A stretch of DNA of 64,000 nucleotides from Sphingomonas paucimobilis NBRC 13935 (GTDB lineage Bacteria > Pseudomonadota > Alphaproteobacteria > Sphingomonadales > Sphingomonadaceae): the NCBI RefSeq assembly GCF_000739895.2, contig NZ_BBJS01000014.1:124001-188000 (forward strand), written 5' to 3'. Shown here one piece after another: positions 19,313 through 29,332 of this stretch; position 1 is the first letter of the stretch; the number at the start of each line of letters is the position of its first letter. The notes under the pieces were generated by a model. The model saw only the letters and a program-made list of their open reading frames with translations. It was not told where the DNA came from and did not search any database. The translations under genes and the position numbers were made by a program.

Positions 19313-20376
19313 GCCCGGGCCCTGGGAAGCAACAGGCGCAGCACGGTCATTTCGGGCGAACCCTCCCTGGCATATTGGATGATCCCGTTCATGTCGCGCG
19401 CCAGCTTGTCGACAAGGGCAAGGCCCAGCCCCTGCCCTTCGCGACGGCCGGATACGAACGGGTCGAACAGATGGTCGACGATATCGGACGGTGCACCGGG
19501 GCCATTGTCGATGACGCAGATTTCGATCGGCAGCGGCAACCGCTCCTGTCCCGACCCGATGCTGACCGACATGCCGTGGCGATAGGCGGTGGTCAGGATG
19601 ATCCGCGGATTGCGTTCCTGGCGCACCGCTTCCCGGGCGTTCTTGAGCAGATTGATAACGATCTGGAGCAGCGCATCCCGGTTGATCCGCGCCGGGGGAA
19701 GCGACGGATCGAAACGTTCCTCGATCTCGATCCCCCTAGCGAACCCCGCCAGCGCCACGCCGCGTGAATGGGCGAGCAGCGGATAGATATTCTCTGCCGC
19801 CAGCGGCAGCGGCCGGGTATCGCTGAAATCCTGCATGCGGTCGATCAGCGCGGCGATCCGGTCGACCTCCGTGGTGATCAACGTCGTCAGTTCGCCCCCG
19901 TTGAGCAGCTGGGCCGCGCCCCGAATGCCCGACAGCGGGTTCTTGATCTCATGCGCCAGCATTGCCGCCGCACCCACCGCCGCGCGTGCGCCGGCGCTTC
20001 GGTCGGAGGCATGGCCCAGTCGCCGCGAGGGCCCCGCGCTGTGCAGCGTGATCGCCCGCCAGCCGGGATGATCGGGGATTTGCGCCTCCACGAAATCCAC
20101 CCGGATCTTGGGACCGTGCGGCATGGTGATGACGGTATCATAGACCGCAAAGCCATGTCCGTCGCGGCTGCGGGGCGCATCGGGCGGGGGCAGGATGGCG
20201 TTCAGCGGTTGACCGATCATCAGCCGTTCGGACAGGTTCAGCAATTGCTCGGCCAAGCCATTGGCGTGGGCGATCCGGTCATCCGGATCGACCACGACCA
20301 CGGCAACGGGCAATGCGGCGAACAGCGCCGCAAAACCGGGTCGACCGTGACGGGCCGGTTCAGGCCGCAGCGGCAA
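19309..20376 (-). CDS. ntrB: Nitrogen regulation sensor kinase NtrB
   Basis: 355 aa soluble histidine kinase. PAS domain in the first ~110 residues ([20 protein letters not shown]), phospho-acceptor box [20 protein letters not shown] with H142, and an ATPase domain ([31 protein letters not shown]). It has no membrane segment and in relatives is controlled by the PII protein GlnB. The best start is a TTG at 20376, overlapping the end of dusB by 17 bases; no ATG occurs before the PAS domain. It is co-transcribed with ntrC. Confidence 0.93.
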
Positions 20377-21361
20377 GCTCGATCTGCGGCATGTAGAAGT
20401 CGTGGAGCATCGTCTTCACGCGATCGGCGCTCGGTTCCTGGTTCACCTTGTTGCGGAACTCGGCCGAGCCGTGCAGGCCGCGCGTGTACCAGCCGATATG
20501 CTTGCGCGCCATGTTGACCCCGGTCTCGGTGCCATAATGGTCGAGCATCGCGTCATAATGTTCGGCGACCGCGCGATATTGTTCGTCAAGCGACGGATCG
20601 TCCAGCCGCTCGCCGGTTGCGAACCAGTGCATCACCTGCCCCAGCAGCCAAGGCCGGCCATAGGCACCGCGCCCGATCATCACGCCATCCGCCCCCGATT
20701 GGTCGAGCGCCGTATCGGCATCATCGATCGAGCAGATATCGCCATTGGCAATGACGGGGATGCTCACCGCCTCCTTGACGTTACGGATGAAGCCCCAGTC
20801 GGCCGATCCCTTATACATCTGGTTGCGAGTGCGGCCGTGAACGGTGATCATCTTCACCCCGATATCCTCGGCAATGCGCGAAAGTTCGGGGGCGTTCAGG
20901 CTGTCATGGCACCAACCCATGCGCATCTTCAGCGTGACCGGTACGTCAACGGCCTTGACCGTCGCGCGGATGATCTCCGACGCCAGCTTCAGGTCGCGCA
21001 TCAGTGCCGAGCCCGCGTCGCCATTGACGACCTTGCGCACCGGGCAGCCCATATTGATGTCGATGATCGCGGCGCCCCGATCGGCGTTCAGCTTGGCGGC
21101 CTCCCCCATCTCATAGGGCGTGCAGCCGACCAGCTGCATCGACACCGGCTCTTCCAGCGGATGCCAGGCGGCCTTCTGGATCGACTGGCGGGTCGCGCGG
21201 ATTGCGGCCTGGCTGGCGATCATCTCGGTCACGTTCAGGCCCGAGCCATAGCGCCGGACAAGCGTGCGGAACGGCATGTCGGTCACGCCGGTCATCGGCG
21301 CCAGAACGACGGGGCTATCGATCGTCACCGGACCGACCTGAATGGGAGCGAGGTTACGCAT
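20360..21361 (-). CDS. dusB: tRNA-dihydrouridine synthase B
   Basis: 333 aa from the ATG at 21361 ([14 protein letters not shown]). This FMN-dependent TIM-barrel enzyme reduces uridines in the tRNA D-loop. Motifs: [12 protein letters not shown] at the FMN site, catalytic Cys106 in [38 protein letters not shown] and [12 protein letters not shown]. dusB upstream of ntrB is a long-conserved arrangement (as nifR3-ntrB in related bacteria), so its promoter probably also drives ntrBC. It is divergent from ispDF across 91 bases. Confidence 0.96.
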   Translation of the reverse strand: MRNLAPIQVGPVTIDSPVVLAPMTGVTDMPFRTLVRRYGSGLNVTEMIASQAAIRATRQSIQKAAWHPLEEPVSMQLVGCTPYEMGEAAKLNADRGAAIIDINMGCPVRKVVNGDAGSALMRDLKLASEIIRATVKAVDVPVTLKMRMGWCHDSLNAPELSRIAEDIGVKMITVHGRTRNQMYKGSADWGFIRNVKEAVSIPVIANGDICSIDDADTALDQSGADGVMIGRGAYGRPWLLGQVMHWFATGERLDDPSLDEQYRAVAEHYDAMLDHYGTETGVNMARKHIGWYTRGLHGSAEFRNKVNQEPSADRVKTMLHDFYMPQIELAAAA

Positions 21362-21452
21362 AAAACTGCCTGAAAAATGAGCAGCCGTGTAATCCAAACC
21401 GCAGCGAAAGGCAATGTTGCCCACCATGCCCAAAAGCCGTTAGGCGAAGGCC

Positions 21453-22613
21453 ATGAGCCAGACGGAAAAGATCGCCGCGCTGATCGTCGCAGCGGGCGGC
21501 GGCACGCGCATGGGTGGCGGCACGCCGAAACAATTTCGCGATCTGGGCGGACGCCCGATGCTCGCCTGGAGCCATGACGCGTTCCGCACGCATCCGGCCA
21601 TCGCCACCGTCCTGACGATGGTCGCGGGCGATCAGATCGATTTTGCCCGGACGCTGCTGCCCACCGCCGATATTGCCGCCGGTGGCGCCAGCCGGCGCGA
21701 GTCGGTTGCCTTGGGGCTTCGGCAATTGGCGCTGGAGGGGGTGACGAAGGTCCTGATCCACGACGCGGCCCGCCCCTTCCTGTCACATGACGTCATCGAC
21801 CGCGTGCTCGCCGGCCTGGCCTCGGCGGATGGGGCCATGCCGGTGCTGCCGGTGGCAGACACGCTCGCCCGTGACGCAGACGGCACTCTGGGCGAGACCG
21901 TGCCCCGTGACGGGGTGGTACGCGTCCAGACGCCGCAGGGTTTTCACTTGCAGGCCGTGATCGCCGCCCATGCCGCCTGGCCGGCGGAGGCGGAAGCCAC
22001 GGACGATGCGCAAATGGTGCGACGGCTTGGCGGGCGCGTCGCTTTGGTGCAGGGCGATACGATGCTCGAAAAGATCACGTATCCCGATGACATGGCTGGT
22101 GCCGACATGCGCCTGGCATGGGAAACCCGGACCGCCATGGGCTTCGACGTTCACCGGCTGGAGGATGGCGAGGAGCTATGGCTCGGCGGCGTTCTCATCC
22201 CGCATCATCAGGGGTTGTCGGGGCATAGCGATGCCGATGTCGCGCTCCACGCGCTGACCGATGCACTGCTCGGTACGATCGCCGCCGGCGATATCGGTAC
22301 GCATTTCCCGCCTAGCGATGCGCAATGGAAGGGTGCCGAGTCGGGCCAATTCCTGCAACACGCCGCCAAGCTGATCGCCGATAAGGGCGGACGGATCGAT
22401 TTCGTCGACCTGACGATCATCTGCGAAGCGCCCAAGATCGGCCCGCATCGCGCCGCCATGGTCGAGCGGATCGCCGCCCTGCTTCAGATCGACCAGAGCC
22501 GCGTCAGCCTGAAGGCGACAACGACCGAACGCCTCGGCTTTACCGGACGCGGCGAAGGCATCGCGACCCAGGCGGTCGCCACAGTCCGCCTGCCCATGGG
22601 GGCGCGGGCATGA
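21453..22613 (+). CDS. ispDF: Bifunctional MEP-pathway enzyme IspD/IspF
   Basis: 386 aa fusion carrying two non-consecutive steps of isoprenoid precursor synthesis. The N-terminal IspD (cytidylyltransferase) half has ALIVAAGGGTRMGGGTPKQF and DAARPFLS; the C-terminal IspF (2,4-cyclodiphosphate synthase) half starts near GFDVHRLEDGEELWLGG and contains SGHSDADVALHALTDALLG with the zinc ligands, and the end motif TTTERLGFTGRGEGIA. The IspDF fusion is typical of alphaproteobacteria. Its stop overlaps the next start by four bases. Confidence 0.97.
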   Translation: MSQTEKIAALIVAAGGGTRMGGGTPKQFRDLGGRPMLAWSHDAFRTHPAIATVLTMVAGDQIDFARTLLPTADIAAGGASRRESVALGLRQLALEGVTKVLIHDAARPFLSHDVIDRVLAGLASADGAMPVLPVADTLARDADGTLGETVPRDGVVRVQTPQGFHLQAVIAAHAAWPAEAEATDDAQMVRRLGGRVALVQGDTMLEKITYPDDMAGADMRLAWETRTAMGFDVHRLEDGEELWLGGVLIPHHQGLSGHSDADVALHALTDALLGTIAAGDIGTHFPPSDAQWKGAESGQFLQHAAKLIADKGGRIDFVDLTIICEAPKIGPHRAAMVERIAALLQIDQSRVSLKATTTERLGFTGRGEGIATQAVATVRLPMGARA

Positions 22614-23140
22614 AGCGGCTCGGCCTGGCCCTCGCACTGATCGGCATGAGCGCGCCCGAAGCGGCGATGGCGCAACAGCGTGCCTGCATCACCGCGCCGG
22701 AAGCAGAGGCGATGACGCTGGTCGCGATGCCCGATATCCTGCGCGAAACGGGCCGGGTCTGCGCCGCACGGCTGCCGGCGAACAGCCTGATCCGTGGCAA
22801 CGGCACGCTAATCGCAAAATATGAGACGGCGGCCGACCAGGCCTGGCCGGCGGCGCGAGCGGCGATCGTCAAGCTGTCCGACCCAACGGTCGATACGCTG
22901 TTGCAGTCCGACTTTGCCCGGCCGCTCCTGACCTCATTGCTCGTCCCCTTCATCGTTGGCCGGATCGGGCTGGAGGATTGTGGGGTGATCGACCGCCTGG
23001 CGACGCAGCTTGCTCCCCTGCCGCCACGCAACATGGCGTCGGTGGTGGTCACCGCGCTCCAATATCTGAAAAGCGAAAAGGCGCGCGGCCGGCAGGTTGC
23101 GGTGCCCGATCTGCCGCTCTGTCCGAACGGAAACCGCTGA
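22610..23140 (+). CDS. Exported protein of unknown function
   Basis: 176 aa starting ATGA over the ispDF stop. The N-terminal signal peptide (MKRLGLALALIGMSAPEAAMAQ) is followed by a short alpha-helical-looking domain with two or three cysteines (ACITAPEAEAM, RVCAARLP, DCGVIDRL) that could form disulfides. I recognise no family. Its stop overlaps the next start (TGATG), so it is translated between ispDF and the cinA-type gene, but nothing in the sequence ties it to isoprenoid or NAD metabolism. Confidence 0.8.
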   Translation: MKRLGLALALIGMSAPEAAMAQQRACITAPEAEAMTLVAMPDILRETGRVCAARLPANSLIRGNGTLIAKYETAADQAWPAARAAIVKLSDPTVDTLLQSDFARPLLTSLLVPFIVGRIGLEDCGVIDRLATQLAPLPPRNMASVVVTALQYLKSEKARGRQVAVPDLPLCPNGNR

Positions 23141-23640
23141 TGGACGTGCTTCTTCCCGCCGATCTGGTCGCACTGGCCGAACGGGTCGTCATTGCCAACC
23201 GCGCGATCGGTCGCCGGGTCGCACTGGCCGAAAGCTGTACCGGTGGGCTGGTGTCCGCCGCCCTGACTGAAATCCCGGGCTCGTCCGAGGTGGTCGAGGC
23301 CGGGTTCGTCACCTATTCGAACAAGGCCAAGATCGACCTGCTGGGCGTCAGCTCGGAGCTTATCGAGACATTCGGCGCGGTCTCCACCGCCACCGCCTGG
23401 GCGATGGCGCAAGGGGCGCTATCAGCCAGTGATGCGGATATCGCGGTCGCTATTACGGGCGTCGCCGGCCCCGGCGGCGGTACGGCGAAGAAGCCGGTCG
23501 GCACCGTCGTCTTCGCCCAGGCGCTACGTGGTGGCGATCCGGAAGCGGTGAAGGCCGAACGCCACGAATTCGGCGATATCGGGCGCGGCGGTATCCGGCT
23601 TCAGGCGGCGCTGTTGGCGCTGGAACTGTTGCTGCCGTAA
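23140..23640 (+). CDS. pncC: CinA C-terminal-domain protein, nicotinamide-nucleotide amidohydrolase (PncC type)
   Basis: 166 aa from the ATG at 23140. This is the stand-alone C-terminal domain of CinA, which deamidates NMN to nicotinic acid mononucleotide in pyridine nucleotide recycling. Family motifs: ALAESCTGGLVSAALTEIPG, GFVTYSNKAKIDLLGV and ITGVAGPGGGTAKKPVGTVV. The N-terminal CinA domain is absent, as in E. coli PncC. The 3' end overlaps the convergent ratA by 40 bases. Confidence 0.94.
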   Translation: MDVLLPADLVALAERVVIANRAIGRRVALAESCTGGLVSAALTEIPGSSEVVEAGFVTYSNKAKIDLLGVSSELIETFGAVSTATAWAMAQGALSASDADIAVAITGVAGPGGGTAKKPVGTVVFAQALRGGDPEAVKAERHEFGDIGRGGIRLQAALLALELLLP

Positions 23641-24059
23641 AGCTTGGCGGCGCGATCCTCGAACGCGCCAATCATGCGGCGCAGCGCGGTGCCGAACACC
23701 TGCCCCGCCAGCATCTCGAACACCCGGTTCTTGAATGCGAAATCGACGGTGAAGTCGACCGCGCAGCCCTGCTCCTCGGGCCGGAAACGCCAGTTGTTGC
23801 GCAAATATTTGAGCGGTCCGTCGAGATATTCGACATCGATCGCCTCCGGCCGGGTCTTGGTAACTCGGCTGGTGAAGGTTTCACGCAGGCCCTTGAACCC
23901 GACGATCATGTCGGCGACCGTTTCTTCGTCCGAATCCGACCGCACGCGCATCGCCGATACCCAGGGCAGGAACTCCGGATAGCGCGCGACATCGGCGACC
24001 AGATCGAACATCTGCTCCGGCGTGTAGGGCAGATGCCGTGTCTCGCTATGCTTGGGCAT
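23601..24059 (-). CDS. RatA/COQ10-family START-like (SRPBCC) protein
   Basis: 152 aa, single START/polyketide-cyclase-like domain: HLPYTPEQMFDLVADVARYPEFLPW at the N-terminus, LRETFTSRVTKTRP in the middle and AVDFTVDFAFKNRVFEMLAG near the end. Bacterial relatives are annotated as RatA toxins (ribosome association inhibitor), while the eukaryotic relatives are COQ10, a ubiquinone-binding protein, so a quinone role is equally possible. The start overlaps the lipA stop by one base, so it probably depends on the lipA promoter, a pairing common in alphaproteobacteria. Confidence 0.92.
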   Translation of the reverse strand: MPKHSETRHLPYTPEQMFDLVADVARYPEFLPWVSAMRVRSDSDEETVADMIVGFKGLRETFTSRVTKTRPEAIDVEYLDGPLKYLRNNWRFRPEEQGCAVDFTVDFAFKNRVFEMLAGQVFGTALRRMIGAFEDRAAKLYGSNSSSANSAA

Positions 24060-24982
24060 CAGCGCGCGCTTGCGAGCTTCGCCTCGCGCGCGGTGCGCAG
24101 CCGCTCGAAATCATCACCGGCATGATAGCTCGACCGGGTCAGTGGCGAGCTGGCGACGAGCAGGAAGCCCTTGGCCCGCGCGATGGCGGCATAAGCGTCG
24201 AACGCCTTGGGCGTGACGAACTCCGCCACCTTGGCATGACGCGGCGTGGGCTGAAGATACTGGCCCATGGTTAGGAAATCGATATCGGCCGAGCGCATAT
24301 CGTCCATCACCTGATGGACCTCCAGCCGCTCCTCGCCCAAGCCGAGCATGATACCCGATTTGGTGAAGATCGACGGGTCATGGCGTTTCACGCTCTCCAG
24401 CAGGCGCAGCGACGCATAATAGCGCGCGCCCGGTCGGATCGTCGGATACAGCCTGGGGACCGTTTCGAGATTGTGGTTGTACACATCGGGCCGCGCCTCG
24501 ACGATCGACTCGATCGCGGCCTGCGCCTTGTTACGGAAATCGGGCGTCAGGATTTCAATCGTGGTGTCGGGGGTGGTCCGGCGCAGCGCCTGGATCACCT
24601 TCACGAACTGCGACGCGCCGCCATCGGGCAGGTCGTCGCGGTCGACCGAGGTCACGACGATATGGTTCAGCCCCATCTGCGCCGCCGCATCGGCGACATT
24701 CTGAGGCTCCATCGCGTCGACCTTGCGCGGCATGCCGGTCTTTACGTTGCAGAACGCGCAGGCGCGTGTGCACGTGTCACCGAGGATCATGACGGTCGCA
24801 TGCTTCTTGGACCAGCATTCCCCGATATTGGGGCACGCCGCCTCCTCGCAAACGGTCGTCAGGCTCTTTGACCGCATCAGTTCGCGCGTAGCGGCGAAAC
24901 CTGCGCTCGTCGGCGCCTTGACGCGAATCCAATCGGGCTTGCGTGCGCGCACAGGCGCGGCCAACGGTGTCAACTCGTTCAT
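24059..24982 (-). CDS. lipA: Lipoyl synthase
   Basis: 307 aa from the ATG at 24982. This radical-SAM enzyme inserts two sulfurs into octanoyl groups on lipoate-dependent enzymes. Both iron-sulfur sites are intact: the auxiliary cluster cysteines C45, C50 and C56 ([12 protein letters not shown]) and the SAM cluster C71-x3-C75-x2-C78 (CTRACAFC). The conserved C-terminal RSSYHAG motif supplies the serine ligand. The frame is open upstream but without family similarity. ratA follows directly. Confidence 0.97.
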   Translation of the reverse strand: MNELTPLAAPVRARKPDWIRVKAPTSAGFAATRELMRSKSLTTVCEEAACPNIGECWSKKHATVMILGDTCTRACAFCNVKTGMPRKVDAMEPQNVADAAAQMGLNHIVVTSVDRDDLPDGGASQFVKVIQALRRTTPDTTIEILTPDFRNKAQAAIESIVEARPDVYNHNLETVPRLYPTIRPGARYYASLRLLESVKRHDPSIFTKSGIMLGLGEERLEVHQVMDDMRSADIDFLTMGQYLQPTPRHAKVAEFVTPKAFDAYAAIARAKGFLLVASSPLTRSSYHAGDDFERLRTAREAKLASAR

Positions 24983-25131
24983 GGGTTGCGAAATAGCGAC
25001 GCACCCGGCCGGACACAATGCCTGCCGATGTCCCATCCTTCCGCGTCGGACATACTTTGATATGGAACCGACATGGCCCTGTCCGGTTCCACCGTTACAA
25101 TGCCGTTTCCATAACTGGATAAGAGAGAGCA

Positions 25132-25788
25132 ATGACCGACTTTAACGACCTCGTGGATGGCTATCAGCGCTTTCGGACATCCGATTGGCGTCGCCAGCGC
25201 GACCGCTGGGCCGAATTGAAGGAAGGCCAGAGCCCTAAGGTGATGGTGATCGCCTGCTCAGACAGCCGCGTTGACCCGGCTCAGATTTTCGACACGCTAC
25301 CCGGCGAAATCTTCGTCGTACGTAACGTCGCCAACCTCGTGCCGCCTTTTGAAACCGGCGGCGGCCATCACGGCGTATCGGCCGCGCTGGAATTCGCGGT
25401 GACGCAGCTCGAGGTGACCGACGTCGTCGTCATGGGCCATGGCGCGTGCGGCGGTTGCAAGGCGGCACTGACGCAGGGTTTTGCGCATGCGCCTCAGGGC
25501 GAAGGCGGTTTCGTGTCTGACTGGGTGAGCTTGCTCGATGAAGCGCGCGAAAAGGTCATTGCCAAGCATGGCGACGCGGCCGACGCCGACGCGATGCGCG
25601 AGATGGAGCTGGAATCGGTCCGTACCTCCATTGCCAATCTGCGCACCTTCCCCTTCGTCACCAAGCGTGAGGACGCGGGCACGCTGACGCTGCGGGGTGC
25701 CTATTTCGCGATCGCCGATGGCGTGCTGCACCTGATGGACGAGAATGGCGAGTTCAAGCCCGCCGCTCCGGCCTTGGCTGCGGCGTAA
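25132..25788 (+). CDS. Beta-class carbonic anhydrase
   Basis: 218 aa. Interconverts CO2 and bicarbonate in the cytoplasm. Zinc ligands and catalytic residues are all visible: C42, D44 and R46 in ACSDSRVDP, and H103 and C106 in [21 protein letters not shown] is also typical. The ATG has a strong purine-rich ribosome binding site (AAGAGAGAG). The gene is monocistronic: divergent from lipA and followed by two hairpins. Confidence 0.96.
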   Translation: MTDFNDLVDGYQRFRTSDWRRQRDRWAELKEGQSPKVMVIACSDSRVDPAQIFDTLPGEIFVVRNVANLVPPFETGGGHHGVSAALEFAVTQLEVTDVVVMGHGACGGCKAALTQGFAHAPQGEGGFVSDWVSLLDEAREKVIAKHGDAADADAMREMELESVRTSIANLRTFPFVTKREDAGTLTLRGAYFAIADGVLHLMDENGEFKPAAPALAAA

Positions 25789-25796
25789 GGAACTCG

Positions 25797-25817
25797 GTCC
25801 GGGTCCTTGACCCGGAC
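25797..25817. terminator. Perfect 9-bp hairpin after the carbonic anhydrase gene
   Basis: GTCCGGGTC (25797-25805) and GACCCGGAC (25809-25817) form a perfect stem around a 3-base loop, nine bases after the stop codon. There is no T-run, so on its own it is not a classic intrinsic terminator. It sits just before a stronger one. Confidence 0.5.
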
Positions 25818-25826
25818 TCGAGACGC

Positions 25827-25864
25827 AAAAAGGGCGGACGCCGCATCCGGCGCCCGCCCTTTTC
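25827..25864. terminator. Bidirectional intrinsic terminator between carbonic anhydrase and aspS
   Basis: AAAA, then a 13-bp GC-rich stem (AGGGCGGACGCCG at 25831-25843 with CGGCGCCCGCCCT at 25848-25860, one G-T wobble) around a 4-base loop CATC, then TTTT. The A and T runs on both sides make it work for both convergent genes. Confidence 0.85.
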
Positions 25865-25882
25865 ATTGGCCTGTCGTGCGGA

Positions 25883-27697
25883 TCACCCCGCCGAAGCGGC
25901 AACGACCTGATCGACATCCTTCTTCGGCTCTGCCGTCGAACGAAGTGCCAGTTCGCGCATCTGCTTGGCGCTGAGCAGGCTGGGCGCACCCATCAGCAGG
26001 TCTTCGGCGCGCTGGTTCATCGGGAACAGCGAGATTTCGCGCAGATTCTGTGCACCGCAGATCAGCATGACGATGCGATCGACACCGGCGGCCATGCCAC
26101 CGTGCGGCGGCGCGCCGTACTGGAAAGCGCGGTAGAGGCCGCCGAAGCGCTCCTCGACATCCGCCTTCGACAGACCGACCTTCTCGAATGCCGCGACCAT
26201 CAGTTCGGGGCTCTGGTTGCGGATCGAACCCGATGCGATCTCGAAGCCGTTGCAGACCAGATCATATTGATAGGCCTTGAGCGACAGCGGATCGGCGGAG
26301 GTCAGCGCCTCCATGCCACCCTGCGGCATCGAGAAGGGGTTGTGGGCGAACTCGACCTTCTTCTCGTCTTCGTCCCATTCGTAGAAGGGGAAGTCGACGA
26401 TCCAGCACAGCCGGAACGCGCCCTCCTCGATCAGGCCGAGCTGCTCGGCGACGCGGGTGCGCGCCAGACCCGCCAGCTTGGTCGCCGCCTCAACCTTGCC
26501 CGCCGCGAAGAACAACCCGTCATCGGGGCCCAGGCCGAGCGCGGCATAGATCGCCTCCATGCCCTCGGTGCCATGGTTCTTGGCGATCGGACCGCCGAAC
26601 TCGCCGCCCTTGCGGGTGACATAGCCGAGACCCGCATGACCCTCGGCGCGCGCCCACTCGTTCATCTCGTCGAAGAACTTGCGGCTCTTCTCGGCGGTGC
26701 CCGGTGCCGGGATCGCGCGGACGACGCCGCCCGAGCCGACGATCTTCTCGAACAAGCCGAAGCCCGAGGTCGTGAAATGCGCGGACACGTCCGTGATGAT
26801 CAGCGGATTGCGCAGGTCGGGCTTGTCGTTGCCGTATTTCAGCATCGACTCCGAATAAGGAATACGCGGGAACTGACCGATCGGGGTGACCGTGCGGCCA
26901 TCGGCGAACTTCTCGAAGATGCCGCCGATCACCGGCTCCATCGTCTCCCACACCTCTTCCTGCGTGACGAAGCTCATCTCGAGGTCGAGCTGGTAGAACT
27001 CGCCCGGCAGGCGGTCGGCCCGGGGGTCCTCGTCGCGGAAGCACGGCGCGATCTGGAAATAGCGGTCGAAGCCTGCGACCATCAGCAGCTGCTTATATTG
27101 CTGCGGCGCCTGGGGCAGCGCGTAGAACTTGCCCGGATGGATGCGGCTGGGCACCAGGAAGTCGCGCGCGCCCTCGGGCGAGGAGGCGGTCAGGATCGGG
27201 GTCGAATATTCAGTGAACCCCGCCGTCTCCATGCGACGACGCATGTCGGCGATCACCTGGGTACGGCGGACGATGTTGGCGTGCAGCGTCTCCCGGCGCA
27301 GATCAAGGAAGCGATAACGCAGGCGGATATCCTCGGGATATTCCTGCTCGCCCGCGACCGGCATCGGCAGTTCCTCGGCGGCCGACAACACGGTGGCACC
27401 CTTGGCGAAAATCTCGATCTCGCCGGTTGCGAGGTTCGGATTGATAGTACCCGCCGAGCGCGCCTTCACCACGCCATCGATCGTCACCACCGACTCGACA
27501 CGCACCGCCTCCAGAATGGCGAGTGCGGGAGTATCGCTGTCGGCAACGATCTGGGTGATACCGTAATGGTCGCGCAGGTCGACGAACAGCACCCCGCCAT
27601 GATCGCGCTTGCGATGGACCCAGCCGGACAGGCGGACCGTCTGGCCAACCGCTTCGGCGGTCAGCGCGGCGCAGGTGTGAGTACGATAGGCGTGCAT
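25883..27697 (-). CDS. aspS: Aspartyl-tRNA synthetase
   Basis: 604 aa from the ATG at 27697 ([20 protein letters not shown]), with GGAAG about ten bases upstream; an ATG three codons earlier is also possible. This class IIb synthetase has an N-terminal OB-fold anticodon-binding domain ([20 protein letters not shown]), motif 2 [15 protein letters not shown], the bacterial-type insertion domain, and motif 3 [15 protein letters not shown] near the C-terminus. Whether it also charges tRNA-Asn cannot be told here. It is divergent from rnd across about 170 bases. Confidence 0.97.
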   Translation of the reverse strand: MHAYRTHTCAALTAEAVGQTVRLSGWVHRKRDHGGVLFVDLRDHYGITQIVADSDTPALAILEAVRVESVVTIDGVVKARSAGTINPNLATGEIEIFAKGATVLSAAEELPMPVAGEQEYPEDIRLRYRFLDLRRETLHANIVRRTQVIADMRRRMETAGFTEYSTPILTASSPEGARDFLVPSRIHPGKFYALPQAPQQYKQLLMVAGFDRYFQIAPCFRDEDPRADRLPGEFYQLDLEMSFVTQEEVWETMEPVIGGIFEKFADGRTVTPIGQFPRIPYSESMLKYGNDKPDLRNPLIITDVSAHFTTSGFGLFEKIVGSGGVVRAIPAPGTAEKSRKFFDEMNEWARAEGHAGLGYVTRKGGEFGGPIAKNHGTEGMEAIYAALGLGPDDGLFFAAGKVEAATKLAGLARTRVAEQLGLIEEGAFRLCWIVDFPFYEWDEDEKKVEFAHNPFSMPQGGMEALTSADPLSLKAYQYDLVCNGFEIASGSIRNQSPELMVAAFEKVGLSKADVEERFGGLYRAFQYGAPPHGGMAAGVDRIVMLICGAQNLREISLFPMNQRAEDLLMGAPSLLSAKQMRELALRSTAEPKKDVDQVVAASAG

Positions 27698-27869
27698 GGC
27701 GGGCATTCTTCCGAACGTCTGATGAAAGTGTCGCCGCTTCCCCGCCCGTCCCGGCTTTGTCAATCACAATGTACCCGGACAGGGCAGGCCGCGCAGCGAA
27801 AGCGCGGCTGATCGTAACGGCTTCGTCTTCTTCTTTGTCAACCCGCGCATGGGCCGCTATGTGCGGATG

Positions 27870-29048
27870 ATGCACGTCCATCCGTTGATTACCGACAGCG
27901 CCACGCTCGCCAATCTCTGCGCCCGCCTTTCGCAGGCCGACTTCATCACGGTCGATACAGAGTTCATGCGCGAGAGCACCTATTGGCCCGAGCTCTGCCT
28001 GATCCAGATCGCCGACACACAGGAAGCCGCCGCGATCGATCCCAAGGCCCCTGGCCTAGACATGACGCCGCTGCTCGACCTGCTGGTCAATAATGACGAG
28101 GTGCTCAAGGTCTTTCATGCCGGCGGGCAGGATATCGAGATCATCTACAACCTGACCGGCAAGACCCCTCACCCGCTGTTCGACACACAGATCGCTGCCA
28201 TGGCGCTGGGGCAAGGCGAGCAGATCGGCTATTCCAATCTGGTCGACAGCTGGCTGGGTATTCAGGTTGACAAGGGCGCGCGCTTCACCGACTGGTCGCG
28301 CCGCCCGCTCGACCAGCGGCAGGTCGATTATGCGATCGGCGATGTGACGCATCTGTCGGACATCTTTCCCCGGATGCTGGAACGGCTGCGCAAGACCGGG
28401 CGCGGCGCGTGGCTGGACCAGGAGATGGAGCGGCTCGCCGATCCCGAACATTATGCCAATGATCCTAATTCCGCCTGGAAGCGGGTGCGGGTGTCGGGGC
28501 GCAAGCCCGACATGCTCGGCCGGATGAAGGCGCTCGCCCGCTGGCGCGAACTGGAGGCGCAGGCCAAGGATTTGCCGCGCGGCCGTATCGTCAAGGACGA
28601 GACCCTGGCCGACCTCGCCGGCCATCCCCCACGCAAGCAGGCCGATCTGGCCAAGGTGCGCGGCCTCTCCGCGACCTGGGCGACCAATGATATCGGCGGC
28701 CGCCTGATGGACGCGCTGGAGGCGGCGACGCCGCTCAGCGTCGACGAACTGCCCGCGCGCGACGATCGCAAGCCAGGCTTGGGCCGTGAGGGGGCGCTGG
28801 TCGCCGATTTGCTCAAGCTGCTGCTCAAGATCCGTGCGCGCGACATCGACGTAGCCCCGCGTCTGCTCGCCCGGTCGGACGATCTGGAAATGCTGGCGGC
28901 GGGCGTTCGCAGCGGACTGTCGGTGCTCGATGGCTGGCGTTTCGATCAGTTCGGCCGGGACGCGTTGGATCTGGTCGAGGGACGGCTGGGCTTCGTCGTC
29001 AAGAACGGCAAGCTGAAGATGGTCCGTACCGAGGAGGAAGTCGCGTGA
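27870..29048 (+). CDS. rnd: Ribonuclease D
   Basis: 392 aa from the ATG at 27870 (27867 and 27849 are in-frame alternatives). This DEDD-type 3'-5' exoribonuclease trims tRNA and other RNA ends. Catalytic motifs: Exo I FITVDTEFMRESTY, Exo II VFHAGGQDIEII and Exo III QVDYAIGDVTHL, followed by an HRDC domain (KALARWRELEAQAKDLPRGR, ADLAKVRGL). The start of the next gene overlaps the stop (GTGA). Confidence 0.95.
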   Translation: MHVHPLITDSATLANLCARLSQADFITVDTEFMRESTYWPELCLIQIADTQEAAAIDPKAPGLDMTPLLDLLVNNDEVLKVFHAGGQDIEIIYNLTGKTPHPLFDTQIAAMALGQGEQIGYSNLVDSWLGIQVDKGARFTDWSRRPLDQRQVDYAIGDVTHLSDIFPRMLERLRKTGRGAWLDQEMERLADPEHYANDPNSAWKRVRVSGRKPDMLGRMKALARWRELEAQAKDLPRGRIVKDETLADLAGHPPRKQADLAKVRGLSATWATNDIGGRLMDALEAATPLSVDELPARDDRKPGLGREGALVADLLKLLLKIRARDIDVAPRLLARSDDLEMLAAGVRSGLSVLDGWRFDQFGRDALDLVEGRLGFVVKNGKLKMVRTEEEVA

Positions 29049-29332
29049 TTCGTTTTCTAGCTCTGGCGGCGCTATTGCCCGTCGTCGCCTGCGCCACTGC
29101 GCCCAAGGCGGAGGACATGACCGAGTCGCTTGGCTGCGGCGAGACCAAGGTCGGTGATCTGGTCGGCAAGCCATGGACCGAGGCCCTTCGGGCGCCGACA
29201 CTGAAGCGCTCGGGCGCGCGCACGCTTCGGGTGATCGCCCCCGGCGATGCGGTGACCATGGATTACCGCACCGACCGACTCAACATCGAGACCGATGCCG
29301 CCGGCCGGGTCATCAGGGTCAAGTGCGGCTGA
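29045..29332 (+). CDS. Small lipoprotein resembling I78 peptidase inhibitors
   Basis: 95 aa with a GTG start overlapping the rnd stop. The lipobox VVAC gives a mature N-terminal cysteine at about residue 16. The mature domain (CGETKVGDLVGKPWTEALRA and ITMDYRTDRLNIETDAAGRV-like strands) matches the small potato-inhibitor-like I78 family, with a cysteine pair linking start and end. It probably protects periplasmic or outer-membrane proteins from proteases. The 3' end overlaps the convergent ppx gene by 14 bases. Confidence 0.83.
   Translation: MIRFLALAALLPVVACATAPKAEDMTESLGCGETKVGDLVGKPWTEALRAPTLKRSGARTLRVIAPGDAVTMDYRTDRLNIETDAAGRVIRVKCG

Noticed and set aside
26102..27811. Long plus-strand frame across aspS
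   Set aside because: Antisense shadow of aspS; composition (Arg/His/Leu-rich) is typical of such shadows and no domain is seen.
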